Notes: generated by a model from the sequence alone, not told the origin. Shown: positions 36,346 through 47,815, numbered from the stretch's first letter. The stretch is DNA of 64,000 bases from Siphonodentalium dalli (GCA_032622095.1 CP136068.1:16719729-16783728), one strand, 5' to 3'. Translations and numbers: made by a program.

Positions 36346-37509
36346 TGCAAGATATTTGATGGAGGCGTTCTTGTGCATATAATTGTGCCTGCGATAGGAT
36401 CTACATGTACTTTTAATGACTACACAGTCACCAATGAAGTTTCTACTCTACAAACTAAGAAGTGTTAATGGCATGTGTGTTGTGTGGGATAGGTATTTTG
36501 AAGGCAGCACAAAAGGCAGCACTACTGAGAATCGTGGTATAGGTCTTGGACGAAAAGTTGGTGGCCAAACTAAGATTCCAAAAACATGGAATGACTTCCT
36601 CCGTCATTTTGACAATAAGCTTGAACTTTTTGTATTCCTGACAAGTAATGCATCAGAACATGATGATAAAGTGTTAAACATGACAGAATGTTCGTCAACT
36701 CTCAAAATAACAAATTCTTCCTAATAAATCTTGAGAAACTGTTGTCAGGAGGAAGCTGATATTAGAATTGTGCCGCACATTATCCATGCGCTTTCTTGTG
36801 GGCTGACGACCATCCGTGTTCGGATTGTTGACACGGATGTACTGGTAATGATCATCGGTCTGTTTTCAAAGTTTACGGATGCTGACAGTGTTGGTGATAC
36901 ATGTGTTTCTCTAGGAACAGGCAAAACTAAAACATTGTACCACGACAACAGCACATTTCCGCTCTGGGCGATGACAATTGTTATCACTACCAAATTTTCA
37001 TTCGATATCTGGTTTTGATACCACTTTGTTCTACCATATAAAGGGCAGAAGAAGTTTCTGGCTAGCATGGAAATAGTATCCCGTGATCACAGATACATGT
37101 TCATTTCTTCTATAGGCGAATCAACCTTTTATTCAACTAGATTCGTCCTCATATATTTTCAAAGAACTCGAACGTTTCATATTATAATAAAGGTTGTCAA
37201 AAGTTGCTGATAACGAGCATATGAAGAGAATTCATACAGCATATGAAATGAGCCATATACCAGGCAGGATTGTGGTACACTTGTCAAGACATAACAATTC
37301 CAATACATGGCCTGCATGGCTTGGAATGGACAGTTGAATATCATGGATGTAAACCATTGTGAACTACATTACCAGAAGCTGCAGATGTGTGTTCAGAACT
37401 CATCAAGTGTTGTTGCAAATCCCAAACTTGTAACAGGTGCAAATGTGCAATAGCTGATTTACCTTGCACATTATTATGCAGTTGTAATTGTGATATTAAG
37501 AATGCCTAA
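36346..37509 (+). pseudogene. EEAD/VDTDV-family protein, right copy, decayed
   Basis: It begins at CKIFDGGVLVHIIVPA, the point shared with the left copy. After a frameshift it reads LRSVNGMCVVWDRYFEGS, then GQTKIPKTWNDFLRHFDNK. Two in-frame TAA stops (36722-36727) precede QEEADIRIV (36746-36772), then VDTDV (36827-36841). Later frames give CSTIKGRRSFWLAWKYY and a Cys-rich end, ELIKCCCKSQTCNRCKCA and CTLLCSCNCDIKNA, closed by TAA at 37507. The acidic EEAD-R and VDTDV blocks look PIN-nuclease-like, but that is an inference from spacing and acidic residues. Several frame breaks make it inactive. Confidence 0.65.
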
Positions 37510-37789
37510 AATATTTGTTCAATGTATCAACATGGTCACCGGTGATTATAACATGACAATCTATGAGTTGCTATATATCCGCTGTTATGATCAGACTGTG
37601 CACATTATAGTTATACAGGTACAACATAACAAACGTGAATTCAAGAACAGAGTATAAACAAAGATAGACCATCTTTATGTTATGTGTATTATTGATAGAC
37701 AAATTAAAGTTGTGATCTGAACTACATGTCTATATATACCCCCTCTTGTATGCTACATGTGTTGATTATATAAGTCAACACCTTCAAAT

Positions 37790-38800
37790 TATTTATGGTA
37801 TAATATATTTTTAGAATTTTATTCTATTTCACCAAGACATGACATGTATACACCTTTAAATGTGTTGTATTCGACAGACATTTTCGAAACTTTCAAGGCC
37901 ACATGTGGTATACGATCTTGGGAAATGTTTGAGAAATTGCCCATATATTCTGATATATTGGTTGAAAATATTTGAAATGATGGTTATTTTACCATAAAAT
38001 ATAGCTGTTATTAGGCATACAATTGTAAATTTAAACAGTATACTGTCAATGAGATTGTTACATAACAATATATGAATAATTGTCATCGACAAACTCACTT
38101 TATAAGATTTAACCAAAGATTTATTGAATCTTTACAACCAAGTCACATTTTCGTGATTTTTGGGGTGAGGGGTAACATAAACCAAATTTTCTGAAACGTT
38201 GTTACATATTAACCACAGAAAATGTATTCATTGTTTTCAGTACATATGTCCCAAACATTTAAGACCAAACATTTTGAACTATCGCAAATATCCTATGTGT
38301 AAATGACCATTTATTGGACCAAAATATTTGAAATGACGAGGATTTTCTTACCAAATTCAATATTTTAGTCGAAAAAGTTGTAAATTTCATTTTTGGTCAT
38401 TGTGTGTGTAATTGCAATTACAGTATTTAGAAATGTGATCGAATATTGTCCTTTATAGATTATCATCCATGTTCTATCGAATTTTTATCACAAAAACTAA
38501 ATTTCATGATTTTTGGGTGAGGGGTAACTTAATCCAAACAGTCTAAAATATGGTTGCGAATTTGTCCTATATGTTGTACATTTGTTTGTAGTATACATTT
38601 CTGAAATTTTTAAGATCTTAACCTTTGATCTGCACTGAAACAGTTTTGAGAAATTGTCTGTTTATTATTCCGAAATAATTGAAACGATAATGATTTTATG
38701 ACAAAATTTCATGCTTTTGGTCCAAAAAGTTATAATTTTCAAATTTGGTCAGCCTGGTTTGCTAATATCTTCAAATATGACAATACCGGATGGAAGGACG
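37790..38800 (+). repeat. Three tandem units of about 350 bp in the right fold-back arm
   Basis: The blocks GATTTTTGGG-TGAGGGGTAAC (38155, 38510), TTGAAATGA--ATTTT (37970, 38325, 38675) and TTTGAGAAATTG (37928, 38643) recur at about 350 bp. The left arm has about one unit, so arm length differs through copy number. Confidence 0.7.
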
Positions 38801-39394
38801 CCTTTATTGTGCATGTGCCTTAAATTGTATACCAACTGGAACGTCATGGTGAAATAATGATTGAATTTGGCCGCCATCTTGGATTTATACTGGACACAAG
38901 GGTTAATATTGATCAGAAACCTGTTTCGGAAATGCCAAGTCAAAATATTCATAAAACATGTTTTGTATCCATGCTTTTGGTCAGCAAAGGCCATGATTGG
39001 TTAAGATACAGTTAAATGATAAGCAATTTGATCCACACATGTTGATATACTGACGAATTTTGCAAGTCGCAGAAAAGACGTGGTAATATTAGGTACGCAT
39101 ACGTATAAATGAGAACTTTCGCGAATAGTGCATGGATATATGCAGTTGTGTTAAATACCATTTCTAAGTCACCCAAATACCATAAAACATGTGTATTGTA
39201 TCCATGTGTTTTAATCAGCAAGGGCCGAGAAAGGTAGACATATATTTATAATAGGCGAATAACAATTGGACCCACACATGTTAATGCTTCGACGTATATT
39301 CAAAAGTCGTATTAATTAATTATTTACCGGGTCAAATCTGAAATCAGTGGTACTGTATAGATGTTTATATTTCGTCGACGCATATATACCACTT

Positions 39395-39419
39395 TTACTG
39401 TATGTGCCCCGCCCTGTTA
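39395..39419 (-). CDS. Candidate terminal exon, unit A (receptor tail)
   Basis: The acceptor ATGGTTTCAG is followed by one base completing a Pro codon after the gamma exon, then NRAGHIQ and TAA. Unit B has the same short frame and stop with mostly silent or mild changes. That conservation is the only support. The exon is very short and could be coincidental. Confidence 0.3.
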
Positions 39420-39604
39420 CTGAAACCATGTCATCTGGACTTGGAGAGAGTAAGTTTTCGAATAACGTGTTATGTTATTATCATTTTATTCTGGACTAAT
39501 TTGGTAGCAACAATAGTTGTTCATCCATATATCGTTACTCGATTAAAAAGTTTTTAAAATAGAGCTAGATTTAATCCGACTTAGGCTAGTATAAAAGTAC
39601 TCAC

Positions 39605-39632
39605 GGTGCCATATATTCCGGGTCAGGTATTT
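39605..39632 (-). CDS. Gamma exon, unit A: EIPDPEYMAP
   Basis: A 28-nt exon between TTACTTACAG and GTGAGTAC. Its phase (2 nt, 8 codons, 2 nt) joins the preceding beta exon to give EIPDPEYMAP. The Tyr-x-x-Pro arrangement is the type bound by SH2 domains once phosphorylated (inference). The same exon recurs in units B and C with intact splice sites. Confidence 0.55.
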
Positions 39633-40639
39633 CTGTAAGTAAGATGAGTTTGTGTATAATTACAACATCGTGCCTTCTGTGGCAAATGAAATACAGATGA
39701 TCTCAAATGAGCCGTAATTCTATACGAAATCTGCTAACAAAGTGCACTAATGTATTGAATTGCGACGAACTTGAGATCCATTTGTATCACATATTTTAGC
39801 AAGGAAAAACGATCTCGAAACGGTTGGCGTTAAAACAAATTTAATACTGATGTGCTTACCACAACCAAATAGGAAGGAAAGACACCTTCAATACAAAACT
39901 ATCCAAAATAAATAATTTTATCTAACCTCCCTCCCAGATTTTGTGACAAGGGTACTTGTAATCCTCTATTGAATTCAGGTTTGGGTCATTCCGTTAACTT
40001 CGCTTGTTTCCAATGCTGCGTATCTCTCATTTGAATTATAAGAATGTTCCAGTTTTGGATTGTTAAACTTGTGTTAGTATTAATTTGTAAGCATTAATAT
40101 TAGATGTATACATAGATATATATATTTCTTGACATGTTATACATTTGCTTGTATCGATCTACTGTAGTGTTGATTGTATATGTATGTTTCTTTTCATAAT
40201 TCTGCTGATCGCTACAGGTCTGCCTAGCTTTTCCCAGGCAGTCCACCTGGTTTTACATGCTGGCAGACCTACTGGTTGTATTATTTTGGCTCTTTTCGAT
40301 TAACTTTCTGGCTTTACAGAGGGTTTACAACTGTGTGTCTCACACCCACATGGCATTTTGGCGTTTTACATCCTCATTAGGGTAGCGTTTTACACCAACA
40401 TTAGGGTTACATGACGGGTTGCAATCAAACAAATTAATGCAAAAGCAATTCCTAAAATTCACGAACAGCAATAACTATGTACATTGCTATTTTGTAAATG
40501 TTTCAACCAGAGGCGAGAATAAATCGTCGGATATGGAAATTGTGTTTTAGTGTCAATTTATCCCAACAAATAAAAAGTTGTTTTTTAGGTTTGTTATGTC
40601 AAGGCTTGATAATAAGTCAGGGCATAGCCTATGGGTCCA

Positions 40640-41170
40640 AACTCGTGTCAAAGCTTTAAAGTGAGTTAGGGCATAACATATATTATGAGTTCGGATTCAT
40701 GGCCGTCGGATTAGACATGGGCATACATATAAGTATAGATAACTCTATATAATATTTATAATGAGTTCGGATTTACGGTCATCAGATTAGACATTATGGG
40801 TATACGCATCAGTAACAATAACTCTATATAATATTTATAATGAGTTCGGATTTACGGTCATCAGATTAGACATCATGGGTATACGCATCAGTAACAATAA
40901 CTCTATACTAGATAAAATGAACTCGATTTTACCATCGTCGGATTATACATTTATGGGTATGCGTGTTAGTAGCGGTAACTCTATATAATATATGAGTTCT
41001 TGTCTGACGATTGTTTGATTTGACATTATGTGTCTTACGTATCAGTAACGATAACTCTATATCATATTTATCATGAGTTCGATTTGGCGGGCGTCCGATT
41101 TGATATTAGGCATATCATTACATTATGGACGTACTTATCAGTAACTATATCTCTTTATAATATATATAAT
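40640..41170 (+). repeat. Satellite of about 80-95 bp per unit, array 1
   Basis: About six units with ATAACTCTATATAATAT, ATGAGTTCGGATTTACGG, TCAGATTAGACATTATGGG and TACGCATCAGTAAC. The same family forms arrays at 46.0-46.4 and 46.9-47.05 kb in unit C, in the matching place relative to the exons. Confidence 0.8.
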
Positions 41171-41198
41171 GTGATATATCACGTTGAGGTAAACTCAC

Positions 41199-41272
41199 CC
41201 GCTGGGTAACACAATCCGTCATATGAGTTGTTAGTCCCGCTTGCATCAATAACTTCACTAGTTTCTGGTCGA
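41199..41272 (-). CDS. Beta exon, unit A (receptor tail)
   Basis: A 74-nt exon bounded by TTTTGACAG and GTGAGTTTACC, reading RPETSEVIDASGTNNSYDG then LCYPA. Its phase accepts 2 nt from alpha or from another gamma exon and passes 1 nt to gamma. It is shorter than the B and C versions (104 nt) by an in-frame 30 nt. The Tyr-Asp-Gly position matches Tyr-Asp-Glu in B and C. Confidence 0.55.
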
Positions 41273-41525
41273 CTGTCAAAATGAGGAGAGATGATACATA
41301 ATATTAGCGAAAGTCTCCATGCCCATAAATGCGGTACATACACTGAATAATGCCCTACCATATTCGCAAACACAGTCACACGCACAGCCACACTTAACAA
41401 TGCGCCAATAAGATGCTACCCTCGGTGTCTACCGCTTTAGTCCAAAATATCTGGGACGCATTGACCGTTCTTCGGCAGACACAATGCATATCATAATAAT
41501 TTACGAATCAACCTCTTACATTTAC

Positions 41526-41598
41526 TGGTAGTCGAATTCCGGAGGAGGAGATCTGATAACTTTGACAACTCGTGTTACTTCTCCAGTGCCATTTGTTT
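41526..41598 (-). CDS. Alpha exon, unit A (juxtamembrane tail)
   Basis: A 73-nt exon between TATACGTAG and GTAAATGTAAG, reading TNGTGEVTRVVKVIRSPPP then EFDY. Its 5' phase fits the 1 nt left by the transmembrane exon at 53826, and its 3' phase fits beta. The basic/Pro-rich composition suits a juxtamembrane cytoplasmic segment. The related place in unit C has stops. Confidence 0.5.
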
Positions 41599-42514
41599 CT
41601 ACGTATATAATCTGTGTAATTTGTATATCACATATAGCGCTATCTATCATATCGTAGCAGCAGTGTGCATGTGATATCTAGTCCATGAGCACAGCAAGGT
41701 TGAAATACTACTGCGTGGCGAGTCACACTCGTCGTCAAGCTAGTGGTGCAATGTATTCTGAATGAGTAAAATTCGCTGGTAACCCTCAGTGTAGACGATT
41801 TCGCACCAGGTTATATTCATTATTCATAAACAGCTCACAATGGGAAATTGCATGCTAAATATTTGGTTAAAAGGACTTGGTCAATTGTCGTAACCCGACA
41901 TTTGGTCTAAATAAATATCAGTGTTTTGTTTTGTCATTATTCTGTTTGGATCACTGTGTGCTTGACTTTTACAAACACTTCGTAGTTAATAAATGCTATA
42001 TAGGGCCCTATTGTTCTTTCGAAGAATCTTTAAAATGAGGACTTAGGCCGCCCGATGTGCTCAGGTACAATGAACCTATATGTTGGATTTAAATAACTGA
42101 TTGTAGTATTAAAAGCCAGTTCTAAAATCAAAAATGTTATAAAACATGTTTTGTATCCATGCCTTTGGTCAGCAAAGGCCATGATTGGTAAAGATACAGT
42201 TAGGTGAATAACAATTTGATCCACACATGTTGATATACTGACGAATTTCTCAAGTCGCAGAAACGCTGTGGTAATAATAGGTACACATTACATCTAAATG
42301 GGAACTTCCACGAATAATTGATGGATATGTACATTTATCACATAATTAACCAACAAAATCAGCTTCATAATTACTGGTAAGACACACGTGTAATATTAGC
42401 GCGTGCGATGACGTCACGCCATTATTTAAATGACTTGCGATCGCTGAAGTTTATTATTGTTGTTTTCGATTAATACTTCGCGTTGCTTCGCGTTTATTTG
42501 ACAATGTGACAAAA

Positions 42515-42645
42515 GGTATCTCAAACTTGTTCTATTTTATACATGATTTCTCAACATCGTCCACTAAATTCTATTTGAGCCTCGTAAACCTCGGCTCAAA
42601 TTGAATTGATAAATTCCGTATAAAATAGAAACTCATGTGAGATCC
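42515..42645. repeat. Fold-back hairpin inside unit B
   Basis: GGTATCTCAAACTTGTTCTATTTTATA and the complement of its match at 42615-42645 form a stem. The tip contains TTGAGCC-TCGTAAACCTC-GGCTCAA. Unit A lacks about 340 bp around it, so this region is an insertion relative to its paralogue. Confidence 0.65.
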
Positions 42646-42877
42646 TCTATTTATAAGTCACACAAATACCATAACATAGATGTATTGTATCCATGCGCTT
42701 TATACAGCAAGGGCCATGATAGGTAGACATACAATTAAATTAGGTGAATAACAATTGGAGCACACAGGTTGTTGAATTGAAATACATTCACAAGTCGTAT
42801 TAATTAATATACCGGTTTAAATCTGGAATCAGTGGTACTGTATAGATGATTTCGACGTATATATACCATATTTTATT

Positions 42878-42902
42878 TTACTGCATGTGGCCTGACCTGT
42901 TA
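42878..42902 (-). CDS. Candidate terminal exon, unit B
   Basis: Counterpart of 39395-39419: ATGGTTTCAG acceptor, then NRSGHMQ and TAA in the same frame. Conservation of the frame and stop between units is suggestive only. Confidence 0.28.
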
Positions 42903-43093
42903 CTGAAACCATGGCATTTGAACTTGGAGTGAGTAAGTTTTCGAATAACGTAGTATGTTATTAACTTATTATCATGTTATTCTGGACTAATTTGTTCGCA
43001 AAATAGTTGTTTATCCAGATATCATTATCATTAAAAAGTATTTAAACTAGAGCTAGATTTATTTCCGACTTAAGCTAGTATAAAAGTACTCAC

Positions 43094-43121
43094 GGTGCCA
43101 TATATGCCGGTTCAGTTATTT
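43094..43121 (-). CDS. Gamma exon, unit B: EITEPAYMAP
   Basis: 28 nt with TTACTTACAG and GTGAGTAC borders. The phase is as in A and C and the Tyr-Met-Ala-Pro core is kept. The acidic residue before the Tyr is changed to Ala. Confidence 0.5.
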
Positions 43122-44377
43122 CTGTAAGTAAAATGAGTTCGTGTATAACAACAACATCGTGCCTTAGATGATATCTAATGAGTCATAACTCTATATACGA
43201 AATTTATTAACACAGTGCACTAAATTTAATTCGAACCGAGCTGAAGCGAGGATCGAATCGAATTTTGTGGACGAAGTTAATACATTCAGTATAGAACTGT
43301 GACCAACTTGAGATCTAATCACAAATTAAACATTTTATTTATATTATAATTAACATTATAATAACAATTATAATTAACATTATAATAACAATGGTCGATA
43401 CCAGTGCGGTAAGCTCTTACGTTATTATGCATGGCGATAATACACATGCGTCTTTCTAAAAAATATGGTGCCGGGTGTAGGGGCTATTTATGACTTTGCA
43501 TGCATTTGGTTCGTTCAAAGAAACATTCAATAATTGAACGATACAGATACCGATGTTGTTGCTTCTTGGGGGAACCAAACAAAGATGAGGTATAGCTGTT
43601 CCCTACATAGTTGTTGTAGGCATATAAATGCACCACATTGTTAAATGGATATAACATATTACGAGCCAGAAAATTTGGAAATAAATTAATTAACTAATCA
43701 CAAGCGTACACCAGGTTCTTAATAGCTTATGACTTTCATTGATCATTATAAGAAAATCCCTAACGTAGGCACATACTAGTCAACTGATATGTTTGATTGT
43801 TTTCAGCACAACAGTAGGGGTCACTCCACAAATAGGAACGTTTGGATACATATTGCAAACATAGGATACTTTATATTTTTACTGCGTGAACTCTGTGTTA
43901 TCGCTATCTACAATTTCACAACTGATATTATCGCTACTTCAAATGGCGTTTACTAGAGTATTAACATAGTTTTACTGGAACGATGATATCCTCTAACACC
44001 CGGAAGTGGCGGGCCGATAATGAAAATGGAAGGCCAATAATGGCATTTTCGCTCATGATCACTTAACAATGACGTCACGATAGGAACCACTGAAATTATT
44101 TCCACAAAAGGTACATCACATCCGACGTATGGATAAAACATAAATGTTTTGTTTGTGAACAACAATTGATCAAGTTATTATGACGGCATATTTTACCCAT
44201 ATTCGAACTTGACCTGTATTTTGTGCTAGTAAACTCACATACCAAATTTCATTCCATTCAATTCAGACTTACTAAAGTTATCATCCGGGAACGAGAACTA
44301 ATTGAACACAAATGGCCGTAACTCTGGTAAACATTGGCGTAACCTAAATTGGATAAATTGTTTTTACATAAACTCAC

Positions 44378-44481
44378 CCTCTGTGTAAGACCATTCATCA
44401 TAGTAGTCGCCAGTTCCTCTTACACATTCGGCATTGTTGACACCTTCCATCATCCCATTTACTTCACTAGTTTCTGATCGA
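44378..44481 (-). CDS. Beta exon, unit B
   Basis: A 104-nt exon between CATTTTGACAG and GTGAGTTTA. It reads RSETSEVNGMMEGVNNAEC followed by TGDYYDEWSYTE. Open, with the same phases as unit A and the same length as unit C. It carries three tyrosines. Confidence 0.5.
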
Positions 44482-44761
44482 CTGTCAAAATGAGAGATAT
44501 GATACGTGAGATTACCGAAGGGCTCCATATCCAAAAATATGATAGATGTACCGCATAATGTGTGCGCGACCATATGCACACCAACAGTCACACCAGCAGC
44601 CACACTTAATAATACGCCAAGAGGATGGTACCTATATTATCATTTTATTCTGGACTAATTTGGTAGAAACAACAGTTTATCCAGATATCGTTACTCGATT
44701 ATTAAGTATTTAAACTAGAGCAAGATTTAATGCCGATTTAGGGTAGTATACAAGTACTCAC

Positions 44762-44789
44762 GGTGCCAGATATTCCGGTTCCGGTATTT
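44762..44789 (-). CDS. Gamma exon, unit C: EIPEPEYLAP
   Basis: 28 nt with TTACTTACAG and GTGAGTAC borders. It differs from unit A by Asp to Glu and Met to Leu, both conservative, which fits selection on protein sequence. Confidence 0.55.
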
Positions 44790-44902
44790 CTGTAAGTAAG
44801 ATGAGTTCGTTTATAATAACAACACCATGCCTTCTGTCATAATTGATATAAAGATGATTTCTAATGAGTCGTAATTCTATACGAAATTTATTAACACAGT
44901 GC

Positions 44903-44957
44903 ACTAAATTCGATTCGAACCGAACTGAAGCGAGGATCGAAACGAATTTAGTGGACG
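44903..44957. repeat. Small hairpin insertion present in B and C, absent in A
   Basis: CACTAAATTCGATTCGAACC pairs with GGATCGAAACGAATTTAGTG. Unit B has the match at 43222-43272. Unit A at 39748 reads straight through (GTGCACTAATGTATTGAATTGCG), an empty version of the site. Confidence 0.7.
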
Positions 44958-45898
44958 AAGTTAATACATTCAGTATATAATTGCGACGAACTTGAAGTCC
45001 ATTTTCATCACATATTTTAGCAAGGAAAAACGACATCGAAACGGTTGGCGTTAAGCAATTTAATACTGGTGTCCTGATCACAACCAAAGAGGAAGGAAAG
45101 ATAACTTCAATAAAAAACTATACTTCCATTTTAAATGTGTGTTTGTTTTCACGTTGGCAAAATTGTTCAACCACCCTTGTTGCTCATGTTTATATCAGTC
45201 AACACTAAAATAAATTTAATATTTTAATTATTTTATATTTAACATAATAACATTCGTCGATACCATTGTGGTAAGCTATTACGCTATTTCGCTTGAAGAT
45301 AATACACATGTGTCTTAGTAAAATATGATTTCAGGTTGAGGGGCTATTTTAGCGATAAATGACTTAACATGTATGTGGTTCGTTGAAAAAATTGCAATAA
45401 TTGAACGATAAAGATACTGATATTGTTGCTTCTTGGGCATCAAAACGAGGAGGTATAGCTATTCCGAACATAGTTGTCGTTGACATATAAATGTACTGCT
45501 TTGCTAACTGGATGTAATACACGATCCTACCCTTATTCCATTCTATAAATTGTGATAATAAACGTTCGTTTATTAACAGGAAATAGTGCCAGGTGACATT
45601 TAACTTCCGGTTTGTCGTCTGTTTACATTACGTACGCCATGTCTCAAAATACTATGGCTTCCAATGTTTTCCCAACAAACTCTGATGAATGAAGAGTTTG
45701 AAAAGTTATTTCATTACTTATGCAGCATTAAATACGACACAGCGTCCTTATTTATCTGGGAATATTTCTTTACGCGAGCAAACAGCACACGGTTACGTGC
45801 AACGTCATCACATGAGTTATAGAAGCCAATGTTAGCTTCGTTTTCCATTTGTTGATTTAAGTACGTTTTATCGAGGTATTGGATAATGTAAAAAATAA

Positions 45899-46020
45899 AA
45901 TCTACAACTCGTCCCCAGTTTATAGCAGAAATTACAAAACTCGCCACAGGCTCGGTCCAGACCTAATTTACTGGACTCGTTTTGTAAATTCCGCTATAAA
46001 CTGGGGACTCGTTGTAGATC
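45899..46020. repeat. Fold-back hairpin
   Basis: ATCTACAACTCGTCCCCAGT at 45900 and its complement ending at 46019 form the outer stem. The inner stem AATTTACAAAACGAG pairs with CTCGCCACAGGCTCGG-type sequence in the loop. Confidence 0.75.
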
Positions 46021-46440
46021 CTCTCTATATAAAATGAGTTTGGTCAAACGATCGTCCAATTTGACACTATGGGTATATGTGTATCAGTAACGATAACTAT
46101 ATATATATAATATATATATATATAATAAATTCTTGTCTAACGGTCGTATGATCAACATTATGGGTATATGTAGTAGTAATGATAACTCTATAGTCTCTAT
46201 ATATAAAATGACCGTTCGGTCTAACGATCGTCCAATTTGAGATTATGGGTATATATATGTATCAGTAACGGTAACACTATATAATATATATACTTACTTC
46301 TTGTCTAACGATCGTCGGAATTAACATTATGGGTACACGTATCAGAAATAATAACTCTCTATATATGATGAGTTCGGTTCTACGGTCGTCGGATTTAACA
46401 TTATGGGTCAATGCTTATCAGAAACATTAACACTCTTTTT
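46020..46440 (+). repeat. Satellite of about 80-95 bp per unit, array 2
   Basis: About five units of the family at 40.6-41.2 kb (ATGGGTATATGT-TCAGTAACG, TCTAACGATCGTC). Two more units lie at 46905-47045, after the hairpin at 46756-46895. Confidence 0.75.
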
Positions 46441-46755
46441 TATATGATCATTAATTTTCTCACACGAACCCTATAGTAATTGATTGGCGTGACCGGGTTG
46501 ATAAATGACCATATTAACCCGGCGCGGGGTTAATAACGTCACGCGTAAGGGGTGGCTGTCCAATCACGTTACGCATAGCTTTGCAACCAGCCAATCAAAA
46601 TTTCTTATACATAACTCATTTGTCGTTGATTTTCTGAAGAGAGTTTCAGTAAAATGATGTTTGTTGAACATATTTGTCTGTTCAACTTCTACAATGTAGA
46701 GTAGTACTATAATTTGCTACCAGGCAAAGAATTCCGCTAGTTCATATAATAAAAC

Positions 46756-46895
46756 ACTTGTTGCATGGTTTCGAGGTTGACAAGAGAATTTATCAAACCT
46801 TGGAAGTTAATATTCACCTCGACCTGTGGCCTCGGTGAATATTCAATTATTCGGGTTAATAAATCCTCATGTCAACCTCGAACCATGTAACAAAT
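46756..46895. repeat. Fold-back element, family F1, copy 1
   Basis: Arms contain CATGGTTTCGAGGTTGACA and TTTATCAAACC and their complements. The loop contains CACCTCG-CCTGTGGCCTCGGTG. Copies 2 and 3 are at 59539-59678 and 60009-60148. No terminal duplication could be defined by eye. Confidence 0.8.
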
Positions 46896-47485
46896 GTACA
46901 ATATATAATGAGTTCGGTTTTACGGTTGTCAGATTTGTCATTAGGTGTATAATTACATTATGGGACTATGGATCAGTAACGATAACTCTATACGATATAT
47001 GAGTTCTGTCTAACGATCGTCGGATTTGACGTTAGGCGTATAAATCCATATATATTTAAAGACACTGTATGGACTTGTTTTGGTGCGTGAAACTGGTCAA
47101 CTAGTACTCAGGCACTATGCTAACTGGGGGAATTTAACATTCTACTAACATCGCCCTAAATCTAAAAAAATCGACCATATAACTCCATAGAAAACATCGT
47201 TAATGCTCAATTGTAAATAATTCGCCATCGATACTCATTGCATTTAATAAATATATAAGACTGACGGTGCGTGTTGTAAATTTGGATTAATATTCACAAA
47301 AATAACTACTTTGAGCAAGATTATTCTCCATGTCTATTTGATCACTCAACCGAAGTGTTCACATCACTTTAATGATTGTTCAGTTATAAAAATAAAAGGA
47401 ATGGCGCTTATAATTTCCGACTAGCTAATGATTCTTACATTGTGTGACACGTGTACTTTGATATATTACATTGAGGTAAACTCAC

Positions 47486-47589
47486 CTGCTTGGAAATACA
47501 ATTCATCGTAGTTGTCGTTAGTTACACTTGAATAGTCGGAATTGTTGGCTTCTTCCCTCACCCCATTTACTTCACTGGTTCCGGATCGA
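47486..47589 (-). CDS. Beta exon, unit C
   Basis: A 104-nt exon between AATGTTGACAG and GTGAGTTTACC, reading RSGTSEVNGVREEANNSDY then TNDNYDELYFQA. Open, with a consensus donor. It carries three tyrosines, including an acidic-flanked Tyr-Asp-Glu-Leu. Same phases as in A and B. Confidence 0.55.
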
Positions 47590-47815
47590 CTGTCAACATT
47601 AGGAGATATGATACGTGAAATTAGCAAATGGCTACAGGTCCATACACGTGATAACTCTTCAGCATAATGCGCGACCATACTCACAGAAATAGCCACACCA
47701 TACAAATATGCCAGAAGGTGCCTACCACTTGAATGCAAAATATCCGGGACACAGTGACCGTTTTCTTGTATCGATATCTTAATTATTTATCAATACACAT
47801 CTTAAATTTACTACT

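Larger units (their letters stand above)
34880..38940. mobile_element. Giant fold-back element: head-to-head copies of an EEAD/VDTDV gene
   Basis: The complement of 34880-36004 is colinear with 36346-38935. The outer ends read AAACAGGTTTCTG (34882) and its complement at 38925. Each arm holds the 3' part of the gene and a long 3' region. The left arm lacks about 0.8 kb (equivalent to about 36480-37265). The right arm has about three units of a 350-bp repeat where the left has about one. A 341-bp spacer at 36005-36345 carries an upstream part of the same coding region, read on minus. The right outer flank resembles the paralogous sequence at 42110 without the element, supporting an insertion near 38940. 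It is probably an inverted dimer of a mobile or retro-copied gene; no transposase was seen. Confidence 0.7.
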
